Positions 1 to 12,167 of a stretch of DNA of 64,000 bases are shown here, piece after piece. How positions within the stretch are numbered: position 1 is the first letter of the stretch; the number at the start of each line of letters is the position of its first letter. The position numbers and the translations under genes are program-made. Source of the DNA: Parasitella parasitica (taxonomy: Eukaryota; Mucoromycota; Mucoromycetes; Mucorales; Mucoraceae); assembly GCA_025201805.1 (NCBI GenBank), contig MU619329.1, positions 21,128 through 85,127 of the forward strand, in the 5' to 3' direction. The notes beneath the pieces are model-generated. The model was not told the DNA's origin and made no database searches. It saw only the letters and a list, made by a program, of their open reading frames with translations.

Positions 1-3000
1 CCAAGACCAGCAAGACCAATTGCAAGTGCTGAGACTTGGTCCCGGCACATTGTCTTGAAAGCATTGGGGCATTCGGGATTTAAGCAAAGAAACGAACAGC
101 CTGTTCGTTGTATTTTGCCATTGAGAGCAGCCACAGGATGAGAGAGCTTGTGGAAGCAGAAAACACACGTTTGTGTATAGCGGCCATGTCGCTGCTGTTT
201 CCAGAACCCATCAAATTGTCTGTGTCCCTTGATGCGAGAGCCGAATCCGTGTCCACGATCACCGACAAACATAATCGGCCTCTTTGCACAAGAACTCTTT
301 CTCTCGTAAGCTGCTAGTCTGTCAAAGTCTTTTCTGTAAGAGAGTTCCAGCCGTCTTCTTCTTTTTGTCATGGATTGGTTGTACTAGAATGAGCGCAACA
401 ATGCGCGCGCATTAGTGTGATGCGAATAGGCTTGCTCCAAACCATCAGCTGTTGAGCATTGATAAAGGCTATTTTTTCCAAGATCCATTTCCATCTCCAA
501 AACTGTATACCCGTCTTCTGTGATCTTCTTTTTTCGACTCAACGAATTTGTAAAACTAGCCAAGCCGGTATCTTGATTAATTTGCTTGGAGCCCAAAGTG
601 AGAGCGTGAGGTAGAGTCAAGTGTTTAAAAATATCAGCTTCATTTGTATTTGAACCATCAGCATTGTCTGCATCTTTGGTATCCTCTATAGGAGGCAAAC
701 ATATTTAGAATCAGTTCCTTTAACTATATACATATGTGTTCAAAGGCATTGAGTTACATACCCAAGATCTGAAACCTATTGTACAGCTTCAAGTGTGATG
801 CGAAACAATCGATATCAAAAAACACTGTCTCGGTAGTCTTTATAATGCCATTATCCGTGCCACTGAACACGGCTGTTGTCATATCCATGTCTTCATCCAG
901 CTTACATTCCTCTACCTTTCTACAGCATCCCTTGCTACCCACAGTAAAGGGCTTAAATGGTATTAGATTTTTCAAACCATCCACCAAAGGTTTTCCATAT
1001 TCATAAATCTTCCGCCGCAATGACGGAAGCATCTCCTTTGTATCTCGAATAGCTACCATTAATCTTCTCTTCCTTAACTTTACTGCTTCCACATTCTGAT
1101 AGCGCTCGTCTTTTTCTTCAACTTTAGCCTTCCAAGTCTTCGTAAGATCAGAAGTTTTGTCCCTTTCTTGGGCATCTACGACTTTCTCATAACATTGTTT
1201 TTGTTCTTCAAAGTTGGTTCTCCAAGCTTTCTTGAGACCACGGACACTGTCGTTGTCTTGAAGAAACTGATACAATTCGTTTGCGCGATCCCTGAGTGAC
1301 TTATCGAGCTCCTTCTTTTGAGCCTTCATAGCTCGTAACTGGTCGTCATCGGTATGATGGCTCAGCTTGCTTTTTGTTTCTGGGTTCCTGCGACTACACT
1401 TGAAATGTCCAATGCTGCCACACAATCTGACAGTCTTCGATCCTGGTAAGATGTGTATTCTATTTACGAACTCCATCCCATAGCTTGATGGCACGCTTTT
1501 CAGTTTGCCAATGTTAAAGAAACTGCTAAAGACGGCGTCTTTATGCTTTACGTAATTGCCTTAAAAGTCTCGAAGATACATCCGTTTTGAAAGTTTGCTC
1601 AAGCAGAAAAGTGCATACAGGGTCGTTGTGTCGATAAGAAGTGCATGCAAAGTAGTGGGTCTGACTATTGGAATAATTTAGCAACTTGGCCTTCATATTC
1701 GATTGAGCGCAGTAGTTGGTTCGCCATCAAGATGAACTTGAGTTGGCATGGAAGGAGATGATAAGTATCGCTTGATGCTATGTATGGCTGAACGAAGCTA
1801 GTAATTTTGATGATTGTTGCAGATTCTTGTGTAGTGATGTGTTCATCCTGATCTTGGAGGTATGCGTCTGTGATATCTTGCGTGGCAAACAATGCTGATC
1901 TTGCAATGTTGACTAACTGCCTGATTCTTTTTCTAGATACATTAGTATTGTTCCCTTTCTCGTAGTCCTCTCTATCATCAGTATCGCTTTCTTGGCGCTT
2001 TTCTTGCTGCTGCTGCTGCTGCTGATGTTTTGGATTTCTATCCCTTTCCGCTTGCTACATACATTCCGAGTTATGACACTATGTCTTCCTTTAAAAACCA
2101 GACGACTCCTACCTCTCTACAAAGTACTTGCTCATATGTACCGATTTTCATCTGGCACATGTCTGCTGCCTCATGCTTTTCTTTCTCTTCATACTTGGCT
2201 TTTCGCTTCTTTTCATCGGAAAACAGTTTTTGTCTTCCATTTCTTGTCTTGATCAGCACTGAAATTTCTGCCATTGGGATACTGCAATTTGTCGCTCTTT
2301 GTCTGCCTTTATAGTTTTTTCGAAGCTTGGCCGATTGTCTTTCAGTCTTCTTCGTCTTGATAGCGTGGACTTAATTGGGAGATAAATGTACAAACAACAA
2401 GAAGTTCAAGAGCTTTTTAAGTAGCTTGTTGACAATAGTATTCTCGGACCACATAATACGAAGATTCGTGTAATACTGTTGGCGAGCCATCTTCATAACG
2501 TGGAAGGACAGATTTTGATGTGGGTTGGCTTCATCACGGCCCAAAACGTTTACAATTGCCTTTTGGAGAGGCGACTTTTTAAATTTAGACTCTTCAATAC
2601 CCATTTGACCATAATATGTTGAGTGCATTTGTTCCAAATAGGGTTGTAGAAACAGCGATTGATAGTGAGCATTGAACTCGTCATTCTCGAGAGAGCTGGA
2701 ATTTAATGGCTTTGGTACAGTGATATCTTCCTCTAAATACCCTTCTGGCAGTATTGACGCAATGCTGTTTCCACCATCGTAGACAAGTTCAATTTTGCCA
2801 TCATTAGATTCAAATGTATACTTAGCAAACAACAGAGCGACTTTGAGAGCCTGCTTGCTAAAGTCAGACGATTAATTAGATACTTTCTCAATGGTAGCAC
2901 CGATTGTATTACTGAATAACGACATGATATGTCGTCTGGCAAGTCATCTCTGAGCACTTGACTTAAGAAATTGAGCATGCGCAAAATTTCTCAGCGTCAT

Positions 3001-3345
3001 CTTGAATCGCTCCGTCATTGTCTTCATCTTCGCTATCTTCACTCTCTTTATCATCATTGCTACCATCATCCTTTTCTGGTAAATCCAAAGAGATTGGAAG
3101 TTCTTCTCAACAAATTCTGTCCAGTATTCATGATTCTTCTTTCGAATTCCAGCCTTTTTATTCTGTGTATACACGGTGCTCAACATCGTTGTGATTTTTC
3201 CTGGATTTGCAGGAACCATACGAAAATAGCATATAAACGCTGATAAGCTTCGATAAAGAGCAGAATAAACACTGTCGCATACGCCATAAGAACAGGCATG
3301 ATCATCGCTATCTGAGCATAACTTGATTTCCACTGGGCAATGTCT
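1..3345 (-). pseudogene. Fanzor-like (eukaryotic TnpB-related) nuclease gene, decayed and partial
   Basis: Fanzors are transposon-encoded RNA-guided RuvC nucleases related to bacterial TnpB. Read on the minus strand, the window ends inside the RuvC/zinc-ribbon part. A SGTDNG motif near 843-860 fits the RuvC-I aspartate. At 1-150 there is a zinc ribbon (CVFC ... CLNPEC) followed by CRDQVSALAIGL, which fits the RuvC-III RD-x-x-A motif. A helical charged region (about 900-1380) precedes them. An intron at 686-761 (GT-AG, 76 nt, in phase) joins two ORFs. Disabling changes I can see are an in-frame TAG at 384-386, an in-frame TAA at 2371-2373, and single-base frame shifts near 1660 and 1545. Further upstream (2371-3345) the frame also breaks but keeps protein-like sequence, including an acidic stretch near 3010-3085. 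The 3' end lies off the window. The family call rests on motifs only. Confidence 0.62.
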
Positions 3346-3455
3346 CCATCAAACGTTTTTCGGTTTTTGATATCGGAGTTCGAAAAAATCACGCGTTGTA
3401 TGGGTGTGCTTGTATGTTCGTGCTAACGCTAAAATTGGAGCTATAATTACCATTA
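3180..3455 (-). mobile_element. 5' part of the Fanzor-bearing element
   Basis: About 150 bases (3350 down to about 3196, minus strand) match plus-strand copies at 25951-26098, 59424-59490 and 59956-60090 closely. This shows the segment belongs to a dispersed element. The reading frame containing KLCSDSDDHAC is shared with the 59.4 kb copy. A short match, ATAGCTCCAATT, near 3450 (minus) and 26142 (plus) may mark the outer edge, but 12 bases is weak evidence. No terminal repeat can be tested because the other end is off the window. Confidence 0.5.
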
Positions 3456-4719
3456 TTTATGGTCATCGGTCTCAAAAGCAGATTTTAAATCAACACAAAT
3501 TCAACTTAGTAGTATAAAATCAGATCATTAAATATTTTTATATTTCAGTTCGGATTGTGTAGTCGATATAAGATGTTAATTAAAAAATGTCGACTTTAAA
3601 AAAATGTATTTGATTTTGTCGGACCAAGCTCATACCAAGTTTGTAAAATGCTTGACAAATCAAGCCAATATTTGTATAAAGTTAGCTCAAGTTAAGCTTG
3701 GCAAGAGCTTGATATAGTTTTTCAAGCTTTGAAATGGCTGAATTTAGTATGTAAATAAGAATTAAGCAAGACAAACATAAGCAAGAAGGAATGGATTTAG
3801 CAAATGCTCTGGTTGGGGTTTTCAGTTCCATTCCAGTGTGTTGATTTTTGAGAAACGGCGTTAAGCCAAGCACATCTTATTTTCAAAAACTAATAAAGAC
3901 TTTAGAAAATAATAAGTAAAATATGTGCGTATAAAGAGAGTAAATAATGTTGAAAGTCGGGCGAAAAAGCTTGAATCTCTCGAAATTGGATATGTTCTAA
4001 TTGAAAAAGGCGATTTTTTAAGCTGTACACTTTGTTCTATTTAATAATATGTATGTGTAAATACTTATTTTGGTCTGTTACCAGATAATATGAAATAGAA
4101 AAACGTATACATTTAGGTTAGCATAATTATTATCTCACAGTTTACATTCTTTTTCCAGTCCTTGAAAATGAGCAAAGCAGCGATTGTTTATGATAAAAGA
4201 TGTGTATAACAGTTATGAAGGCTTAATTTATCAGGTACAAAACTATTGAGGTTTATTGAACTTGATAAGAAGCTGTCTATTTATATGGAAATCAATCCAC
4301 ATAAATCAATCTGTGAATTCAATCAGATTATGTTTAACATTTGATTGTCAAATAAGATTCTTATAACACAGTAGTAGTCAGAACAAGACCTATTTCTACA
4401 ATTTAAAAAATGTAGTCAAATAACAATTTCATTAAAACAATCTTGACCTGCTTGAAATCCCCACTTTTCAGATCATTCATAACTCACTAGAGAGCTGGTA
4501 TTTCTCTGCCTTGATTCAGGTATAATTCTATTTTCAATGCCATCTTTTACATGGCTTTCGAAGGATGTTCAAGGGAACTGTTCCTTCATTCTTTGCATAA
4601 AGATGAAAGATTGTCACGAGCATGGCTTATCATTTTTTCCGCTTTTCTTCTTGACTTCTCTCATTCCAAAATTTAAAGTTTTTTTATTTAGACAGCTTAC
4701 ATCAAAAATTTGATTAGCA
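3456..4719. other. AT-rich spacer, no gene seen
   Basis: About 1.26 kb between the element remnant and SPB1. No ORF here has recognisable content. The last 100 bases before 4720 are pyrimidine-rich and must hold the SPB1 promoter and 5' leader. No TATA box or tRNA was recognised. Confidence 0.5.
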
Positions 4720-7657
4720 ATGGGTAAAGCTAGAGAGAAGAAGAACTCCAAAGGTAAGAAACTGAAACTACAAAGGATATCGACTTTGGATTTAGAGAAT
4801 TGTTTGAAAGCTGATCAAGCCTATCTTTAATCACTATAGGACGTTTGGATAAATACTACCATTTGGCCAAAGAACAGGGTTACCGTGCTCGTTCTGCTTT
4901 CAAGCTTATTCAACTCAACAAAAAATACAATTTCTTGGAAAAGTCTCGAGCATTGATTGATTTGTGTGCTGCTCCTGGTGGTTGGTAAGTGTTACTTTTT
5001 ATTTATTTTGCACCGCATCCGATGTTGATCCAAAGAATTTTTGCAGGCTTCAAGTCGCAACAAAGTACATGCCTCAGTCCAGTCTAGTTATTGGTAAGCC
5101 CTGATCTTTGAAGCAAACTTTTTCTTAAAGCCTGTCATACTAATAAACATGAAGGTGTCGATTTGGTTTCAATCAAACCTATTCCCGGTGTAATTACTTT
5201 CCAAGATGATATTACAACTGAAAAATGTAGGCAAAATCTTCGACAAGAAATGAAAACATGGAAAGCCGATGTGTATGTAGTGACAACGATGTCATCTGTC
5301 CGGGTATTAATATCGCTCACATCGTATTATATAGTGTTCTACATGATGGTGCTCCCAATGTTGGTAGAGCTTGGGTTCATGATGCTTTCTCTCAATCAGA
5401 GCTTGTACTTGTGTCGTTGAAGCTTGCAACTGAATTTTTGACGAAAGGTGGTACCTTTGTTACCAAAGTTTTCAGATCCAAAGATTACAACAAATTACTT
5501 TGGGTTTTCCAACAACTTTTCCGTAAAGTAGAAGCTACAAAGCCTCCCTCATCTCGTAATGTTTCTGCCGAAATTTTCGTGGTATGCCGTGATTTCATTG
5601 CTCCTAAAAAAATTGATCCTCGTATCTTGGATCCCAAAGCTGTATTTTCTGATGTTGGCGCCGAGGAGCAAAAAAAAATGACAGACATTTTCAAACCTGA
5701 TAAGAAGAACAGACACAGAGATGGATATGAGGATGGTGATTATACTATGCACAAGACACTCGATGTGATGGAGTTTGTCCGCACAAATGATCCCATTACT
5801 GCTTTGGGTTCTTACAATCAATTTACTTGGAATTCTGACGAGTCAAGAGAGCTACTCAAACGCGATATTACTACTGAAGATGTCAAGTTGAATACTGAAG
5901 ATTTGAAGGTTCTCGGTAAAGGTGATTTTAAAGCTCTTTTAAAATGGAGAGCTACTCTCCGCGAAGAATACAAGATGGATAAGAAGGAAGAGCAAAAGGC
6001 CAAGGCTGCTTTGGTTGAAGAGGAACCTATGGATGAAGACGAATTACTCGAAGCTGAGCTTGCTAACTTGACTAAAGAAGAAGCCGCCAAGAAGAAGAGA
6101 GAGAGGAGAAAAGCTAACGAAAAAAAGATGAAGCTGATTCAACGTATGCAACTAAATATGATTATCCCTACCGACATTGCTTTAGAAGATGGAGGCGTGG
6201 CCGATGAGGAGGTTTTCAACATTAAAAAGATCAACAAGGACGATTCTCTTACGAAACTACATGCTGGTGACATGTCAATGGCTGACGAATTTGCTGATGA
6301 TGACAATACAAATGATATCAAGGTAGACAAGAACCTCCGTGGTCGTGTGAGAGAAATGGATATGGAGATGGACGAAAACTTGGACTCTGACGAGGATTAC
6401 GACCGGGATCTCGAGCAACAAATGGACGAAGCTTACAGTCGCTACAAACAAAGCAGAGCAGAGCGTAACGCCAAATTCAGAGCTAAGCAAGCTCGTGATG
6501 AAGACGATGAATGGAATGGCTTCGATGAAAAGAAGACAAAGAATGAAAATAGGAACAAAACTTTTGATTCTGATTCTGATTCTGAGTCCTCTAGCTCAGA
6601 GTCTTCCGATTCTGAATCTGACAGCGATGACGATGACGATGACAGCGAAGATGACAATGCTACGACCAAACTTGTAAAATCTGGAGTTCCCAAGGAAAAA
6701 AAGCTCAAGATCGCCACGAAATCATCCAACTCTCTCATGAACGATCTTGGTGAAAAAGCTGCACTGTCCAAAAAGACTGCCAATGGTCTCACAACTGCTG
6801 CTTCCATGTTTTTTGATCAAGATATTTTCCAAGATGTTGCTCTTGAGGAGCTTGTTGAAGACGGAGAGGAATCCAGCGACGACGACGAGTTCATTCGTGA
6901 GCAATCTCGCAAGAGAAAGAGAAGTCAAAAGGATGTCGATGGCATTAACGATGGAGAAGAACAGCAAGATGCTGATACAGACTTTGAAATCGAAGCTACT
7001 GAAGATGCTGTTCCTTCCGATGAAGAAATGTGGGATGGTGATGAAGATGAGAATTCTAAGGACATGAAGAAGGCTTTAGAGATTGGTCTGACTACTGCTG
7101 AAGCTATCACCATGGCTCGTCAATTGGCCAATAAAGAAAAGACTCTTGAAGATTTTATTGATGATGGTTTCTCCAAAGAAGCTTTTAGAGATAAGGATGG
7201 TCTTCCTGACTGGTTTCTGGATGATGAGAAACACCATAACAAGCCCAATTTGCCCGTCACTAAAGAAGCTATGAACCAGCTCCGTGAGAAGCTCAAAGCG
7301 CTCAATGCTCGTCCTATCAAGAAGATTGCGGAAGCCAAGGCTCGCAAGAAGTTCAAGGCCGTGCAAAAAATCGCCAAAGCCCAAAAGAAGGCTACTGATA
7401 TTGCGGATAACCCAGATATGTCCGAGAAAGAAAAAGCAAAGAACATTGGCAAACTGCTGGCAAGAGCAACCAAATCAAAGCCCAAGAAGGATGTCAAGAT
7501 TGTTGTTGCTAAGGGCGCTAATCGTGGTGTCAAAGGCCGCCCCAAGGGCGTCAAGGGCCGTTATAAAATGGTGGATGGTGTCATGAAGAATGAACGACGT
7601 GCAGAAAAAAGAAGAGAAAAGAAGGCAAAGAAGAGAAGCGGCAATGGTCGTCGTTAG
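4720..7657 (+). CDS. SPB1: AdoMet-dependent 27S pre-rRNA (guanosine-2'-O)-methyltransferase SPB1
   Basis: Nucleolar enzyme of 60S ribosome maturation that methylates the ribose of a guanosine in the large-subunit A loop. Exons 4720-4753, 4840-4984, 5047-5093, 5155-5272 and 5335-7657 all have GT-AG borders and sum to 889 codons (888 aa). The N-terminal FtsJ/RrmJ fold shows YRARSAFKL, the SAM loop DLCAAPGGW and VLHDGAPNV. It is followed by the long SPB1-specific region, with acidic low-complexity runs (about 6560-6660, DSDSDSES and DDDDDD type) and a basic C terminus rich in KKAKKR. The starting ATG is followed by a 34-base first exon encoding [11 protein letters not shown], a start typical of the family. 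First of four plus-strand genes. Confidence 0.95.
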
Positions 7658-8162
7658 TCTCGCTATATTATAGATTCCCTTTTATTTCTTATTTCATACA
7701 ACCTTTTTTTTTTCACATTTGTCATTTCTCTTTAAAAGATTATTATATTATTAAAGCTATTTTGTAAATTACCATGAAAAAAATATAAACCAAACTTTAA
7801 TGTGTCTCAATGCTGGACCATCACGCTTGCTAGGCTTTTCTAAGGAGCATTTTGTAGCTCTAATTTGTGCTTATGGCCAAATGAAATCATCTCAATCAGA
7901 AACTTTTCATCACTTTTCTCGTTATTTCTCGTTGTTTCTCATTGTATTATGATATAAAATTATGTGCTCTCTAACCTGAAGAAGAGTTTTTGGTTGATAA
8001 ACTAGTTTTGAGAGCGTCAGTTAACACAGGAGGTATTGTATCGGACCCCTCAATTGATAAGCTCTTGTAACGAGCCAACTCCGATGTAATTAGCTGCTTC
8101 CCTACAGCGACTCTGTTAAAATCTCTCTTTTCTTTTCTTCCCAGCAGGTTTGTTTTTAGGCA
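7658..8162. other. Intergenic region between SPB1 and AP-2 mu
   Basis: Holds the SPB1 3' flank (T-rich, with ATTATTAAAG-like AT runs near 7740-7760) and the promoter side of the next gene, which ends in a TC-rich tract at about 8115-8145. No ORF or RNA gene is visible. Confidence 0.5.
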
Positions 8163-9806
8163 ATGATAAGTGCTTTCTTTATTTATAATCAGAAAGGCGA
8201 AGTGCTTATATCTCGTTTATATCGCCATGACCTCAGGTAAGTGATAAACAAAACAAGGAGTGGTGGTTTTTACTGAGCAAAAAATACACAATTAGACGCT
8301 CAGTAGCCGACATATTTCGCATCCAAGTTATCTCCAATACGGATGTCCGTTCACCCATTGTCACTTTAGGCTCGACTTCGTTTTTCCATGTTCGTCACGA
8401 AAACCTGTACATTGTTGCAGTTACAAAGTGGAATGCCAATGCTGCTTTGATTTTCGAGTTTTGTTATCGAGTTGTGAATATCGGCAGAAGCTATTTTGGA
8501 AAGTTTGATGAAGAGGCGGTCAAGAATAACTTTGTGCTAATCTACGAATTACTGGATGGTAAACCACTAGAATATATTCATTGTACATTTGATTCACTGT
8601 AAAAACAAAACACATTCACAATTAGAAATCCTCGATTTTGGCTATCCTCAAAACAGCGAAACAGATACACTCAAAATGTACATTACAACTGAAGGCGTCA
8701 AATCCGAAAGAGCAGCAGAGGATTCCAGTCGGATTACGATCCAAGCAACTGGTGCTATATCTTGGAGAAGAAACGATATCAAATACAGAAAAAACGAAGC
8801 CTTCATCGATGTCATTGAGAGCGTAAACTTGCTGATGAGCAACACAGGCACCATTCTAAGAGCAGATGTAGCCGGCCAAATTTTGATGAGGGCATACTTG
8901 TCTGGTACTCCCGAATGTAAGTTTGGTTTGAATGACAAGTTGCTGCTGGATAAAGATTCGTTGAATCGTACCACGTAAGGTGACAGGAAATGCTGATTGC
9001 CGTTCGCATGTTTAACCAGGGTGATTTTTAGAGCTCGACGAGCCAATGCAGTTGAAATTGACGACTGCCAGTTCCATCAATGTGTCAAGCTGGGCAAATT
9101 TGATAATGATAGAAGCATCAGTTTTGTGCCTCCGGATGGTGAATTTGAATTGATGAAGTAATGAATACACACATTAGCAATAATGCGCATTTGTATAACC
9201 CAATAACTCCTTCTGTAGATATCGCACAACTGAAAATGTAAACTTACCTTTCAAGGTACATCCAGTTGTTACTGAAATCGGAAATACACGTGTGGAATAT
9301 AAGATCAGCGTCAAAGCCAATTTTTCACCAAAACTGTATGCCAATAATGTGGTATTGAAGATTCCCACTCCTTTGAATTCGGCAAAGGTTGAAGTGAAAG
9401 TAGGATCAGGAGGTAAAGCAAAGTACGCACCGTCTGAGAACTGTATTATTTGGAAGTAAGTTCTTTTCTTGTGTGCTTTAAATCATTCTGATTTTGTTCA
9501 TGATGGATTAGGATCCCCCGCTTCCAAGGTCAAGCAGAGTTTAATCTAAGCGGCGAGGCAGTGTTGTCCTCAATGACACATAAACGTGTCTGGTCAAGAC
9601 CTCCAATATCTATGGATTTCCAGGTTTTAATGTTTACTTCTTCAGGTTTGCTAGTAAGATTCTTAAAAGTGTTTGAAAAGAGCGGATATCAGTCTGTCAA
9701 ATGGGTGAGATATATGACAAAAGCAGGATCTTATCAAATTAGAGTAAGTCATTCTAACAAGTGCAAAACAAAACCCTGACTAATTGATTTGCGTTGATAG
9801 TTTTAA
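8163..9806 (+). CDS. APM4: AP-2 complex subunit mu (clathrin adaptor medium chain)
   Basis: Medium subunit of the plasma-membrane clathrin adaptor AP-2, which binds PIP2 and YxxPhi cargo signals during endocytosis. Exons 8163-8236, 8296-8558, 8626-8974, 9032-9157, 9219-9455, 9512-9743 and 9801-9806 sum to 429 codons (428 aa), against about 435 in animals. The N terminus [13 protein letters not shown] is the longin-like domain. [20 protein letters not shown] is the conserved end of that domain and is shared with AP-2 rather than AP-1. The rest is the mu homology domain. The last exon is only TTT TAA: with a strong GTAAGT donor at 9744 and TAG acceptor at 9800 it gives the C terminus YQIRF, as expected for fungal medium chains. 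Confidence 0.93.
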
Positions 9807-10012
9807 TCAAGTTTTTAAACCAAATCTAACGTATACTTACCATACCCTTTTCACTTGATAAATTAAAACCTTATTTTCAAGGGAAATTGGACACCCGTCG
9901 CGAACATCTACTTGATACGTTTAAAAAATTTTCTAGTCTCTTGAACATTTTGCTCCTTTTTCTTGCATTAAAGTATAGATCTTTCGACCTTCCATATTCT
10001 TAAACTCCATTA

Positions 10013-11886
10013 ATGAAAGATATATACTGCATGTCGACAACAGATATTGAAGAATGCGTTTATAGTAAACGATTATACCATTCTGACCAATATCATTTGG
10101 TATCAGAAAATGAAAAAATTAGAGTTCAAGAGCGATTGTTAAAATGGTATCAAGCAGAAAAGAGAACCAACATGCCATGGAGGAAAGAAAACGATGAAAG
10201 TTGGGATGCCAAGGTATTGCTTTTCTCCCCAAGTAATTCTTTGATTTAACAATCAAATATATGATTAGGCATTAGGACAAAGAGCATACGAAGGTAAAAA
10301 GAAAAAAACAGGTACAACTGTCAAATTCCACTTGTTAATTTTTTTTTTTTTTTTTTTTTGGCAGTATGGGTTAGCGAAATCATGCTTCAGCAGGTATTAT
10401 TTGACAAGCATCCAGAGGAAATACAGGCATTAGGCTAATTGATATATACAGACACAAGTAGCTACGGTTATTGATTATTACAATCGATGGATGACAGCAT
10501 TTCCAACGATTCAGAGTCTAGCAAATGCGGATATCGAAAAAGTGAACTCATTGTGGGCAGGATTGGGGTATTACTCTAGAGCCAGGAGACTTTGGGAAGG
10601 TGCTCAAAAAGTGGTGCATCAGTTAGGTGAATTACTGCCAAACAATGCCAAGGAGTTACAGAGTGAACTACCCGGCGTTGGCAGATATACTGCAGGAGCT
10701 ATTGCTTCAATTGTATTTGGTGAGGCAACGCCTGTTGTTGATGGAAATGTGATTCGGGTCATCGCAAGATGGAGAGCAATTCATGCAGATCCCAAGAAAA
10801 GCAAAACAGTAGAATTGTTTTGGTAAATACATACTTTGTTCTAACAAATTGCCACCGTGCTCTATTGACCTTGAATTAAAATTAGGGACATTGCTGCTAG
10901 TATTGTACCTGCATCGAATCCTGGTGATTTCAACCAGGCAATGATGGAATTAGGTGCTCAAATTTGTACTCCACAAAATCCTGACTGCGTCAAATGTCCC
11001 ATCGGAAGCGATTGCAAAGCTTTAAACCAGTTGAAGCATGCACAGGAACTATCAAAAAATGGTTTTTTTGACGAGAAAAAGAAAAAGAGAAAGGCGGTAG
11101 ACAATGAACATAGTGAGATCCATTTAATAATGTACGCAATGACGATATTCACGCATTTTTAATCTAGATTGCTCTGCCTGTCACCAACTGCCAAACGATT
11201 TGGAAGAAGATGCATATGCAGTGACAAGATATCCTTTAAAAATCGACAAGAAACCACCCAGGGATGAAGGTTAGTTTCTTTGTATCTTTTATTCATGAGT
11301 AGCCTACTCAAAAGTCTACGGCTTGTAGAATGCGCTGTTACGATCGTAGAAAGGACAATATCCGAAGGCACCGACTCATTATACCTAATATCCAAAAGAC
11401 CAGAAACTGGCCTCTTGGCTGGTCTTTGGGAGTTTCCCAGCCTTGAATTAGACTCGTTAAACACTGACTATAAAGAAAGACTGAGGAAATCAACCGAATT
11501 CTTAATAACGAAATACCACTTGGATTTGAATCAGTCAGCTAGACATGATTTGGGAAACGTTATACATTTGTTTTCACACATTCGAAAAGTGTACCATGTT
11601 GAATGGATCCAATATAAAGATGACTTGGACTTAATGGACATAGATGAAAGACAAGTCAAATGGGTGACCTTGACAGAACTGAAAGCATCTCCAATTCCCA
11701 CTGGGTTGAAAAAAGCTTTGAAATTACTAGAAAAATTCAAGGTAATGAGGCTCTTTTAAAACATATTGATTCTTAACTAATACACATCTCAAGACTACAA
11801 CATCTATACCTCTGACGAAGAAAAGTGTTGTTAAAAAGACTATAAAGACCGCTGATATAGGCTCATTTTTTGTGAAAAAACCTTGA
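10013..11886 (+). CDS. MUTYH: A/G-specific adenine DNA glycosylase (MutY homolog)
   Basis: Base-excision repair enzyme that removes adenine mispaired with 8-oxoguanine. Eight exons (10013-10213, 10269-10293, 10365-10393, 10452-10822, 10886-11112, 11168-11269, 11329-11741, 11794-11886) sum to 487 codons (486 aa). Visible features are [12 protein letters not shown] with the catalytic Glu (about E80), the helix-hairpin-helix loop [24 protein letters not shown] with the catalytic Asp (about D223), and the 4Fe4S ligands C236-x6-C243-x2-C246-x5-C252. A C-terminal NUDIX-like domain follows ([14 protein letters not shown]). The protein ends in [10 protein letters not shown], which resembles a PCNA-interacting box. 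Intron 2 carries a run of about 20 T before its acceptor. Start chosen at the first ATG of a long first exon; ATG 10031 is an in-frame alternative. Confidence 0.94.
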
Positions 11887-12167
11887 ATTTGTTAACATTC
11901 TTTTGAATCATATTATTTATTAAAATCTCATTGACTGTGTTGCGATATCTCATCTTAGATTAACAGATGGGATTTAGCTGCCTGAGCTTGTGGCCTTGCT
12001 GAATTGCAGCTGATGTTTTGCTTTATTATATCTGTGAGGGAGAAATGCCTCACTTGACCGGGCGCTCAAATGCTTGGATGATCGTTGTGACCTTCTGGCA
12101 TCCATTAACAGGAAGAAGGAGACCGTCTATTTTCTACTAATCTCAAGTTTGATAACTCTATTGCACA

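Noticed and set aside
6442-6807. Ser-rich ORF on the minus strand opposite SPB1
   Set aside because: It is the antisense of the acidic, GAT/GAC/TCT-rich part of SPB1; the sense frame is conserved and continuous.
12040-12070. Possible tRNA-like GC-rich stretch
   Set aside because: No cloverleaf or T-loop motif could be formed; it is too short and lies in the GPI17 upstream region.
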